Assembly (NCBI GenBank): GCA_963698165.1
Contig: CAVOPT010000008.1
Coordinates: forward strand, 1-64,000
Reading direction: 5' to 3'
DNA: 64,000 nt
Origin: JAAYUJ01 sp963698165
GTDB lineage: Bacteria > Desulfobacterota > Syntrophobacteria > Syntrophobacterales > Syntrophobacteraceae
The notes below the pieces were generated by a model, which had not been told where the DNA came from, made no database searches, and worked only from the letters and a program-made list of their open reading frames with translations. The position numbers were made by a program, and so were the translations under genes. The number at the start of each line of letters is the position of its first letter. The first letter of the stretch is position 1. Shown here in pieces: positions 1-8,301 of the stretch.

Positions 1-404
1 GGTGATGACAAGTCGAGGGCCCTTGCGGTGCCGGTTGGGAGGAAGCAGGGACCAAAATGGTCTGGTCTTGAACTTCCGGGAGTTCCTGGGGTGCTTCCCG
101 GGGCGGGGCTGCGGGTTGAGATACCCGGAAAACGAGTTCCGTCTTTCCCAAGGAGGATCTCGTCGTTGTCGCTTAGGATGTGATGATCGGCTTTCATGTT
201 GTTGACGAAGATGGGGTTGCTGCCCGTGTTCGAGAGAGCAAAGGCGCCCGCCTCGAAATAGAGCTTTGCCTGACGTCGGGACACGAAGCCGTCCGGCAGT
301 TGTATGTCGCACCCGTCGGCGCGTCCGATGATGGTTTCCTTTTCCCCGATCTCATAAAACGTCCCGGGATCGCCTTTCAGGACAAGCTTGGCTTGCTGGC
401 TCAA
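1..404 (-). CDS. FHA-domain protein, 3' end outside window, apparent frameshift
   Basis: The minus strand from a TTG start (402-404) encodes an FHA domain, the phosphothreonine-binding module of T6SS Fha proteins. A GGAGGT ribosome binding site lies 6 nt upstream. Visible FHA landmarks are IIGRADGCDIQLPD, then SRRQ where SRxH is usual, then NTGSNPIFVNN. The reading frame breaks near 138-142: removing one G from the GACGGAACTC context restores an FHA last strand (DELVFRV) and a proline-rich linker that runs off the left edge. It lies divergent from the PEGA kinase, whose product could phosphorylate its partner. Seen: the FHA motif and the ribosome binding site. Inferred: the T6SS role. The frameshift may be a sequencing error. 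Confidence 0.6.
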   Translation of the reverse strand, partial: MSQQAKLVLKGDPGTFYEIGEKETIIGRADGCDIQLPDGFVSRRQAKLYFEAGAFALSNTGSNPIFVNNMKADHHILSDNDEILLGKDGTRFPGISTRSPAPGSTPGTPGSSRPDHFGPCFLPTGTARALDLSS

Positions 405-963
405 GGGAGACCTCCGACAAAGGTTCAAGGGTTCTGGCGTGTTGGCCGTCATGAATTGGCACCATTGTATTCGTGAAGGAATCACATTGAAAGGCTAAAC
501 CGAAAGCTCTCCATGAGGTTGAGTAAGAAAGCGGGAACTTCCCGGAAGTCATCCCACCCTCAAGCGGATCTCGGCGGGATGATCATGGAGAGGGGCAACC
601 GCCCCTGAGGAAATTCCTTGACTCCTTCGGTGCCTTGGCTACATTTCAAAGTGGAAGTGGAAAATCGGTCCCCTTGCAGCTCGCGAGAAAGGTTTACCCG
701 TGAAAAGGTGAAATGAGCCACGATTTCTCGCATTGGTTACACATAACTGAAATCCCAGAATCATCTCCGGTCCAAATTGTGTTCTTTTGGTTTTGTGGAC
801 CACGGCCTCCCTGCTGTAAACTGTTCATGCGAGAGGGCATGCAAGGAGTGTTTGTCCGTGGACGGAAAGTTTCCAGTCTCCCTGAAAGTGCCTGAAGTAT
901 TCTTTTTCTTGGCAGTCTCCGAATCCGGACCAGTCAGTCGTTCCGGGAGGACGTCGCACCACG
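405..963. other. Divergent intergenic region between FHA gene and kinase gene
   Basis: No convincing gene was found in these 559 bases; short open frames here lack ribosome binding sites and recognisable domains. It must hold the promoters of both divergent genes. The best plus-strand candidate is weak: a TAAACT -10-like hexamer near 821-826 with a poor -35. A small palindrome GTGGACCAC lies near 795. Confidence 0.5.
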
Positions 964-3403
964 ATGCATTATGGCCGTTATGAAACAGTGAGGGAATTGG
1001 GTAAGGGTTCCATGGGGGTCGTCTACCAGGCCCATGACCCTCAGATCGACCGCACGGTGGCTCTCAAGGTGCCTAAGGCAGGACCGGCACACCAGCGAGG
1101 CCTTCGTCAGGAGGTTCATCAAGGAAGCGAAGGCCATCGGGCGGCTTTCCCATGCGAACATTGTGACGGTCTATGATGCCGGAGAAGATCAGGGCACCAT
1201 TTACATTGCCATGGAATACCTCGAGGGACGCCCCCTCAACGAACTGATGCAGGAGAGGCGATTCAGCTTTGAAGAGATTTTGAGCATGGGGGTCCAGGTG
1301 GCCGAGACCCTGGATTACGCCCATGAAAAGGGAGTCGTCCACCGGGACATCAAGCCGAGCAACATCGTGGTCCAGCCGAAAGGACTCGTGAAAATCACCG
1401 ACTTCGGCATTGCGCACATCGAGGACCCATCGGCCACGCTGCAGACCCAGGACGGCGAGATACTGGGAACCCCCGCCTACATGTCCCCCGAACAGGTGCT
1501 GGGGCATTCCGTGGATGGCAGATCGGACCTCTTTTCCCTGGGCGTCATTCTCTACGAACTGAGCACGGAAAAGAGACCCTTCGGGCGGGAGGGCAAGACC
1601 CTTGCGACGCTCTTCAACGAAATCGTTCACTCTCAACCCGCCGAACCCACGCAGGTGAATGCCGACCTCGATCCGCGGCTTTCAGGGATCATCATGAAGT
1701 GCCTGAGCAAGGAGCCTGAAGGGCGCTTTCCTTCGGGCGAGGCTCTCGCGGAAGCCCTTCGCAACTGTCGTAAAGAGGAACAGGCTGCCCAGGCCACCGT
1801 CATTGCGCCTCCCGTTGTGGAAAAGAGAGAAGAGAGAAAGAAGGCGAGAGCCAATCTTCCTCTGCTGGCCCTTTTTCTGATCGCCATCCTGGCGGGGTCC
1901 CTCTACTACATGGCGCCGGGCTACTTTGAGGCTGCGTGGCAGAGGGTCGGCAGCCTGTTCCGCACGGAGCCTCCACCAAAGAAGGTGGCCCGCCTCCAGC
2001 TCAGGAGCAGTCCTCCGGACGCCCAGGTGCAGATCAACGGCGAGGTGCGGGGCAAGACCCCCCCTGGAGCTTGAGCTGCCATTGGGCAGGTACACCGTCA
2101 GGGCATCGCTTCCCGGCCATGCGGACTGGTCCGAGGAGGTCTCCCTGGATGAGGCCAGGCAATATCCCTTGCAGATGGAGCTTCGCAGGCCCGCCGAACT
2201 TGCCTTCGTGAAGTTTGACAGCAAGCCTCCCGGGGCGCAGGTCTTTGTGAACGGGGCCCCCGAGGGCAAGACGCCGGTCGGACTCGAACTGCCCCTCGGT
2301 GACCATTCGGTCAGGATGGCTCTCTCCGGTTTCAAGGATTGGGAACAGAAAATCACGCTGCAGGAGGACAAGGAATATCCGGTTTCGGCGGAGCTGAGCC
2401 CACGGCGGAGGCGAAGCTTGCCCCCCTCAAGGTGGACACCGCGCCGGCGGGGGTTGCCATCTATGTGAATGACGAACTCAGAGGGCGAAGTCCCCTGGAG
2501 GTTTCCCTTCCTCTGGGTAAGTATCTGGTGCGCATGAGGCTCGACGGTTACATGGATTGGGTGGATGTGGTCCAACTCGGCGAGGAGAAGAGATACCCCC
2601 TCACGGTTGACCTCAAGCCCGTGCAGACCCTGGCCTCCCTCAATGTGACGACCGTTCCGGCCGGAGCCGATGTCACCGTGGATGGGAGGCTGGAGGGCAA
2701 ATCACCCGTCACATTGAGACTCCCAGCCGGAAAGAGAACGGTAAGGGTTTCCCTGGATGGATACCAGGAGTGGAGCGACACCGTACTTCTGCAGGAAGCG
2801 AGGGATACACCCCTCGAGATCAATCTCAAGCAGGCGGTGAGGGAATCGGAGCTGGCCATCAACAGCAATCCGCCGGGGGCGGAGGTCTATGTCGATGATA
2901 CCCCGAGGGGAGTTACTCCCTTGAGGGTGAAGGCCTCCCCGGGCAAACGCACGGTGCGCCTGACCCTTGCGAATCACCAGGAATGGGAAGGCAAGGTTCA
3001 GGTGGAAGAGGGAAAGGAACACCCTCTCAATGTGGATCTCAAGCTCCTTTCGAGAGATGCCCTCCTGTCCGTCAGGAGTGAGCCGCCCAGGGCGAAGGTA
3101 TTCATCAATGGAATTGCGAAGGGTGAGACACCCCTGCAGCTGAAGCTCCCCCCTGGAAAACACGACGTGCGCATGACCCTCAGCAAGTTCAGAGACTGGG
3201 AGTCTCAGGTACAACTGAAAGCAGCCGAGGAGTACCCCCTGAACGTGAGGATGGCTCCGGAACCTCCAAGGAGGCAGTCGCCCCCAAAACCCCGGCAGCC
3301 AACTACTGAAGACACAACCGGGAGGACTCAACCGAAGCCTCCGGCCACGGAGGACTGGGGTGTCGGGGAGTGGCGCTCACGGCGACTCAACCAGGGACAG
3401 TGA
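964..3403 (+). pseudogene. Ser/Thr protein kinase with TM segment and six PEGA repeats, three frameshifts
   Basis: After correcting three single-base shifts this reads as one protein of about 810 residues. The Hanks-type kinase domain comes first: glycine loop GKGSMGVVY (residues 13-21), VALK lysine 35, HRDIKPSN near 126, DFG near 146, and an SPEQ activation-segment end. A basic juxtamembrane stretch and one membrane helix (about 298-320) follow, then six PEGA repeats of about 65-70 residues, each with PPGAxVxVNG, GxTPL and a YPL end. Frame changes fall at an extra C near 1072, at a 7-C run (2058-2064) and at a missing base in the C-run 2399-2401. Such kinases phosphorylate FHA partners, and FHA genes lie on both sides (1-404 and 5146-6753). 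Homopolymer errors and real decay are both possible. Confidence 0.8.
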
Positions 3404-3426
3404 TGGCTGGGAGATGCTTCGCGAAT

Positions 3427-3447
3427 CCCCTCCCTTGATGGGAGGGG
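3427..3447. repeat. Intergenic palindrome CCCCTCCC/GGGAGGGG
   Basis: A perfect 8-bp inverted repeat (CCCCTCCC, loop TTGAT, GGGAGGGG) lies in the 168-bp gap after the PEGA kinase and is followed by a G-rich tract. A related C-rich stretch in the opposite orientation occurs near 56711-56751. This looks like a dispersed intergenic repeat; it has no T-run typical of a terminator. Confidence 0.5.
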
Positions 3448-3571
3448 TCGGGGGAGGGTCGGAAAGGGGTCAAGAGCAAGACCCCCGCCTCCTCCCAGCG
3501 AAGACGGGAGAGAGGAAAATTCGAGGAGCTTTGCGATAACCGCGGAACCGCACAGAAAAAGGAGAAAAACC

Positions 3572-4243
3572 ATGAAGACCCTTATGGCGATTATGCTGTG
3601 TGTCACAATGGTGGTGATGACCGCAGAATGCGCTGGAGCGAGCGAAGCGAGGAGGGGAGCTGGTTTTGGAGCCATCACGGGCGCCGGTGCCGGTGCCCTC
3701 GTGGGCGGCCTCATAGGGGGCGGTGCTGAAAAAGCCCTGATCGGCGCGGCTGTGGGTGCGGCTGTGGGAGCCCTCGCGGGGGCCATAATCGGAAATTACA
3801 TAGACCGGCAGGAACGGAACGCCATCCAGACAGCCCAGTACTACAACTACCAGCCGGTTCAGGGAGCCGTCGTGCGGGTGGAGGACGTGCGCGTGGAGCC
3901 TGAGGTCATCGTTCGCGGAAAACCCGCGAGGCTGGTCATGACCTACGCCATTCTGGAGCCCAATGCCAGTCGTCCCGTGTCTGTCGTGGAGAGACGCCAG
4001 ATCATCAGTGGCCAGGAGATGCTCAAGGAAATTGGTCCCAAGAGCGTCGATAGGGTCTCTGGCACGTACTATTCGGAACAAGAGGTGACTTTTCCGAAGA
4101 ATCTTCCCCAGGGTGCCTATGCCATGAAGGGAGTGGTGGAAGCAGGGGGCAAGACGAGTCAGGCGGATGCATATTTCAAAGTGGCACACATCAAGACCGA
4201 CGCCGGCTACGCCTACCTCATCCAGAAGGACGTCAAGCCCTGA
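3572..4243 (+). CDS. Secreted glycine-zipper protein
   Basis: This 223-residue protein has an N-terminal signal-like hydrophobic stretch (residues 1-23, ending near AECAGAS). A dense Gly/Ala zipper of about 50 residues follows (repeated GxxxG units such as GAITGAGAGALVGGLIGGG), as in SlyB/OmpA-associated glycine-zipper proteins that insert in or cross a membrane. The C-terminal 140 residues look like a beta-rich periplasmic domain. The start has an AAAAAGGAGAA ribosome binding site. It lies between the PEGA kinase and a Yip1-type membrane protein on the same strand, so an envelope-associated role is likely; the specific function is unknown. Confidence 0.75.
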   Translation: MKTLMAIMLCVTMVVMTAECAGASEARRGAGFGAITGAGAGALVGGLIGGGAEKALIGAAVGAAVGALAGAIIGNYIDRQERNAIQTAQYYNYQPVQGAVVRVEDVRVEPEVIVRGKPARLVMTYAILEPNASRPVSVVERRQIISGQEMLKEIGPKSVDRVSGTYYSEQEVTFPKNLPQGAYAMKGVVEAGGKTSQADAYFKVAHIKTDAGYAYLIQKDVKP

Positions 4244-4280
4244 GTACAGGCGTACACAGAAGAGAGTACCAATTTCAACC

Positions 4281-4345
4281 GTCACCTCGGCGAAAGCCGG
4301 GGTCCAGGCAGGTCCTCTGGATTCCGGGTCAGGCCCGGAATGACG
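4281..4345. repeat. Dispersed intergenic repeat with ATTCCGGG/CCCGGAAT hairpin
   Basis: This segment resembles a repeat common between genes in many proteobacteria: a GGCGAAAGCCGGGGTCCAG half followed by a CTGGATTCCGGG half. The second half has a perfect 8-bp inverted repeat, ATTCCGGG (4321-4328) and CCCGGAAT (4334-4341), separated by TCAGG. A weaker relative (GGATTCCCGCCTTGGCCGG) lies near 11386-11404 between vgrG and clpV. Confidence 0.6.
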
Positions 4346-4450
4346 ACCGGCTTACAGGCCGCTTTATTGCGTTGAGCTGCACTTAGAACGCCGGAACAAC
4401 ACCCCTGGTCTACAGGAGCTTTTTCGACACCCTCTCAGAGGAGGCAGTCC

Positions 4451-5158
4451 ATGACCAACGGTCCATTGAAGGACATGAACTTTCAGAATTTCTTCGCTTC
4501 TATCCAGGCTACCGTCATCAAGGTGATCACGGACCCCATAGGTTTCTTCCGCTACATGCAAAGGGGTGGGGGGTATGTTGAACCCCTCCTTTTCATGGTG
4601 GTCATGGGTGTCATCTCCGGGATTCTTCAGACCATTCTCAATCTCGTGGGTCTTGGCCCGGCCGGTGCCATGCTTGCCCTGGGAACCTCCATCATCCTTG
4701 TGCCCATCATGGTGGTCCTCTTCAGTTTCATCGGTGCCGGGATAATGTTCGTCATTTGGAAGCTCCTCGGCTCCCACCAGTCCTATGAATGCGCGTACCG
4801 CTGCGTCGCCTATGCGGGGGCCATCTCTCCCATCACAACCGTCCTCAACATGATCCCCTATGTCGGACCATTGATCGGCATTGGCTGGATGACCTTCCTC
4901 ATGGTCGCCGCCAGTGTCGAAGTCCATGAGGTCCAGCCCAAGATGGCCTGGATCGTGTTCGGCATTCTGGCGGGGGTGCTGGCTCTGGGGTCCGTCAGTT
5001 CGCAGCTGACCGCGAGAAAGTACGCTCGTGAACTGGACAAGTGGGGAAAGGAAATGGGCAAGATCGATCAGATGCCGCCGGAGGAAGCGGGAAAGAAGGT
5101 GGGGGAATTCCTCAAGGGTATGCAGGAGGGAATGGGGAAAAAGGGTCAGTCTCCCTGA
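4451..5158 (+). CDS. Yip1-type integral membrane protein
   Basis: This 235-residue protein fits the Yip1 domain family. Its N-terminal amphipathic part contains a typical ITDPIGFFRYM motif, followed by about five membrane helices (residues roughly 45-70, 75-105, 120-140, 143-160 and 165-185) and a charged, Lys/Glu-rich cytoplasmic tail. The ATG has a GGAGG site just upstream (4439-4443). Bacterial Yip1-family proteins have no firm role. The gene ends 13 bases inside the convergent FHA-GAF-kinase gene, so the two stops overlap tail to tail. Membrane topology is inferred from hydrophobicity read by eye. Confidence 0.75.
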   Translation: MTNGPLKDMNFQNFFASIQATVIKVITDPIGFFRYMQRGGGYVEPLLFMVVMGVISGILQTILNLVGLGPAGAMLALGTSIILVPIMVVLFSFIGAGIMFVIWKLLGSHQSYECAYRCVAYAGAISPITTVLNMIPYVGPLIGIGWMTFLMVAASVEVHEVQPKMAWIVFGILAGVLALGSVSSQLTARKYARELDKWGKEMGKIDQMPPEEAGKKVGEFLKGMQEGMGKKGQSP

Positions 5159-6753
5159 GTCCAATGGTGGCGCTCGGCCATGTCGGGCGCCTCTTTCATT
5201 TTCATGCTTCTGGGCAGCCTGATGACCAGGGGATGTGGTGAGTTGGCTTCCGGGTCGAAGAGCATTTTTCCTCCATGGTCACAGATGATCTTGTGGGCGA
5301 TATTGATGTAAAGAGCCATGGTCCAGGCTTTCCGCTGCATCTCCCTGTCGTAGATTTCGCTGGTGCATTGGCCTTCACGGACCTCGCCGATGACCACGTC
5401 GATGTCCTTGCCCGAGTCCACAAGGCTCAGGTTCAGGTCGGATCCCTGCGACAGGCTCGGGAGAATCTCTCTAAAAATCATGGAAACGGCCTGGGAAAAG
5501 AGCTCCGCGTCCAGTGGAACCATCACCCGAGGGGTGAAGCTCACAAGGACGGGTCGAATCCTCTGTTTCGACCACAGCCCTTCGTGATCTTCGATGCACC
5601 TCTGGATTACGGAGTCGATCCTTTCCAGCTTCTGCTCGGGGGGAGGCAGCTTGACGAAGTCGTCCACCTCCTTCATGAACGATTCGACGCGCTCAACCAA
5701 GTCCAGTACCGTCTTCAATTTGTTTCGGTCGAGATGGTCGGACTCCCCCTGGCACATCCTCCTCACCATGCCCCCGATGCCCATGAGGGGATTTCTGATT
5801 TCGTGGGCCATGGCCTGAGCCAGCCGCATGTAGGCCGCTTCCCTCTCCGTTTCAATGAGCTTTGCCTGTGTTTCCTTGAGAGTTTCCATGGCCTGGCCAT
5901 AATGGCGCTTCAGTTCCGACCATAGCCGGGCATTCTCGATGAGGGGAGCGACAATGAGGGCGATGGTTCTCAGGAGTTCGAGATCGTCCTCGTTGTAGGC
6001 CCCCGGCACGTCGCGGTCCAGGTAAACGACACCGTAGATGTGGCCGTGGTACATGAGGGGGGCGCAAAGAGCGGACCTGATCTTGAAGGCCAGGATGCTG
6101 TCCTGGTCCTTGAGGGACAAATCACCGAGCGCGTCGGCAAGCAGAAACGATTCGCCCCGTTCGAAGAGGCGGTTCAGGATGGTCCGACTGATGGGCACCG
6201 ATTCCGCGGGTGATTCAGGAAGGATGGACTCAAGGGAGCCATCTTCCCGGAAGAGAGCGAAATAGCCGCGATCGTGCTTGAAAATGTCCTTGAACCGTGA
6301 AGAAAGATTTCTCTGGAGGGTGGTGAGGTCCTGGTTTTCGGCCAGTTGTGAGGCGATTTCGTTGATGAGCTTCAGTCGCTGCTGGTCGAGTTGGCAGTCC
6401 TCGCTGTGTTCCATCGAGTGCAGGATGACGGTCTGGTCAAAAGACTCTTCTTCTTCCGGGACGTAGTAAAGGGCCGTTCGGCCAAGCAATATGGTGTCGC
6501 CCCTCACCAAGGGGGTCTTCCCCGTGATTTTCCCGCCGTTGATGTGAACGCCGTTGGCGCTCTGCAGGTCTTCGATCCACACCCGTCCGTCTTCGAAGGA
6601 GATGAGGGCGTGGCGGTGGGACATGGTGGGATCGGAGAAGGAAAGGTCGGCGGTCTTGGTGCGGCCGAGAACGCATGGCAGCTGGATGGGATGCTTTCTG
6701 TCCGATCCGTGCTCTTTCAATACGATTTCGGTTTTCATGGCGTTCAGACTCAT
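5146..6753 (-). CDS. FHA-GAF-histidine-kinase-like signalling protein with degenerate ATPase domain
   Basis: The 535-residue protein has an FHA domain at about 8-100 (GR at 30-31, SHRH at 45-48, NGVHING near 67-73), a GAF domain at about 130-285, a coiled coil, and a HisKA dimerisation helix with HEIRNP (histidine 317). The C-terminal ATPase-like region is degenerate: the N-box asparagine and the DxGxG box cannot be found, while a late HGGKM segment remains. It may act as a phosphothreonine-responsive scaffold, not an active kinase. It starts 3 nt after the methyltransferase stop and is the last gene of the minus-strand T6SS block. No response regulator is adjacent. A second ATG lies 15 nt downstream. 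Confidence 0.85.
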   Translation of the reverse strand: MSLNAMKTEIVLKEHGSDRKHPIQLPCVLGRTKTADLSFSDPTMSHRHALISFEDGRVWIEDLQSANGVHINGGKITGKTPLVRGDTILLGRTALYYVPEEEESFDQTVILHSMEHSEDCQLDQQRLKLINEIASQLAENQDLTTLQRNLSSRFKDIFKHDRGYFALFREDGSLESILPESPAESVPISRTILNRLFERGESFLLADALGDLSLKDQDSILAFKIRSALCAPLMYHGHIYGVVYLDRDVPGAYNEDDLELLRTIALIVAPLIENARLWSELKRHYGQAMETLKETQAKLIETEREAAYMRLAQAMAHEIRNPLMGIGGMVRRMCQGESDHLDRNKLKTVLDLVERVESFMKEVDDFVKLPPPEQKLERIDSVIQRCIEDHEGLWSKQRIRPVLVSFTPRVMVPLDAELFSQAVSMIFREILPSLSQGSDLNLSLVDSGKDIDVVIGEVREGQCTSEIYDREMQRKAWTMALYINIAHKIICDHGGKMLFDPEANSPHPLVIRLPRSMKMKEAPDMAERHHWTQGD

Positions 6754-6756
6754 GCC

Positions 6757-8301
6757 TCAGGAAAAACCGTGAGTCAAGGGTTCGGAATTCCCGGCGTCAA
6801 GATGGGCCGGCAGGAGAAAGCCTCTCTCAACCAGCCCCCGCACAATGTCGCACAGGGGAGTCGACAAAACCTCCGGGTCCATGCCCACGGACGAGGCCAG
6901 CTCAATCATCAGGTCCTCCATGGGGCGCAATCCGTCGCAGCGGGCGAGAAGGCTCTCCACGAAGGCGTCCGCATGCCCCCTGTAAGCGAACCCTTTCGAC
7001 AATTGGATGGTCACCTCCGCTTCCACCCACCCGCCGGTGGACGGTTCGCACAGCTTGTGCAAACGCGTTTCGGGGGACACCACGAAAGGAACCCGGAGCA
7101 GGTCTCCCTCGCAGCCAAGGCTTTCCAGGAAATCCCGCAGGGCAAATCCCCGCTGAAGGTAGGGGCCACAGGGTCCAATCATCTTATCCGGGGCGTCTTC
7201 CGCCCGAAACCAAGGGCTCGCCGCGGTTGACCGGCGGAGGGTGATGATTCCCGCGCTCACCGCCCGGATGCCGAGGTCCCGATAGTAGTCCGTCCAGACA
7301 TTGAACCGCCGGGCGCCCTCGGCCGGTTCATCCCTTTCCGTGTGGCTGATCCATGTGGACGCGTACGTCGCCGCATCCCGACTTTCCGAGCGCATCACCC
7401 AGATATCGCAGCCGTTTCCCTCGAACCAGGGCAGAAGCTGATTTTGCCAATCTTCAGGGTCTCTCTCGGCCCAGTTGGCGAGGACCTGGCAGAAGCCGCC
7501 CTGGTTGAGGTGCCGCGGGGCTTCCCCGAGGATTCGCCTGCAGATCCCGTCAGCCTCCAGACCCCCATCGCGGTAAAGGTACTTCTTTTCAGGAGAAATC
7601 ACGAAGGGCGGGCTGGACACAATCAGGTCGAACGTTTCATCCCGGACCGGCTGGAACAGATCCCCCTCACGGAATTCGATGTTGTGAAAGCCATTGAGAC
7701 CCGCGTTGAAGCGGGCGAATTCAAGGGCCCGGGGATTGCGGTCCGTGGCGATCACCCGGTGGCTGTGGGCGGCTGCGAGAAAAGCCTGAATGCCGCACCC
7801 CGTTCCGAGATCCAGAGTGGCGTCCACCTTCTTTCGGATGGTGAGATTGGCCAGGGTCAAGGTGCTGTTGCCGACTCCCATGACATAGTCGGGGTTGTTC
7901 GCGCACAGGAGCCTTCGCGGAGAATCGAAGGCCACGACCATTTGCCGGAATGGAAGCAGCTTGACGGAAGACACGACGGAATCCCCGTCAACGGCAATGA
8001 GCCCCGCTTCTTCCCATGTCGCAAGCTTCATGGGGTGGGCGGCCTTTTCCAGGGCTTCGAGGCTCACGGGAACTTCAATGAGGAAAAGCCGTATCAGGGC
8101 GTCCAGCGGAGTCCCGCCGGCTGTCCGATGGAGGAGCAGGGCAATGTCGGTTCCCCGAAGGGACGGGGTGTCGGAGACCCGCAGGGTTTCCAGGATGGAC
8201 GCTTCACTGTAGCCTGCCTTGGAGAGTACCTGGCGGAGCTGATGGGTGTCCCCGGGGTTCTTGAAGCCGATGTGGGCATGGAACCTGTCAGGTGTTTCCA
8301 C
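6757..8301 (-). CDS. SAM-dependent class I methyltransferase (MTS-type) with extra N- and C-terminal regions
   Basis: The GTG start at 8301 gives 514 residues. It overlaps the HEAT gene by 14 bp and follows an AAGGGGA site. A central Rossmann methyltransferase has motif I DLGTGCG (164-170), an acidic ATDRN strand end, and SSPPF (229-233) in the place of the NPPY/NPPF catalytic motif of HemK/RsmC-type N-methyltransferases. A roughly 150-residue helical N-terminal region and a 200-residue C-terminal region flank it, so it is much longer than a bare methyltransferase. The substrate (rRNA, protein or other) cannot be told. Its place in the vgrG-HEAT-methyltransferase-FHA series is unusual. Confidence 0.8.
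   Translation of the reverse strand: METPDRFHAHIGFKNPGDTHQLRQVLSKAGYSEASILETLRVSDTPSLRGTDIALLLHRTAGGTPLDALIRLFLIEVPVSLEALEKAAHPMKLATWEEAGLIAVDGDSVVSSVKLLPFRQMVVAFDSPRRLLCANNPDYVMGVGNSTLTLANLTIRKKVDATLDLGTGCGIQAFLAAAHSHRVIATDRNPRALEFARFNAGLNGFHNIEFREGDLFQPVRDETFDLIVSSPPFVISPEKKYLYRDGGLEADGICRRILGEAPRHLNQGGFCQVLANWAERDPEDWQNQLLPWFEGNGCDIWVMRSESRDAATYASTWISHTERDEPAEGARRFNVWTDYYRDLGIRAVSAGIITLRRSTAASPWFRAEDAPDKMIGPCGPYLQRGFALRDFLESLGCEGDLLRVPFVVSPETRLHKLCEPSTGGWVEAEVTIQLSKGFAYRGHADAFVESLLARCDGLRPMEDLMIELASSVGMDPEVLSTPLCDIVRGLVERGFLLPAHLDAGNSEPLTHGFS

Noticed and set aside
2058..2064. Programmed ribosomal frameshifting at the 7-C run in the kinase gene
   Set aside because: Three separate shifts of differing sign in one gene, plus one in its neighbour, fit indels better than recoding; no slippery heptamer with stimulatory structure was evident.
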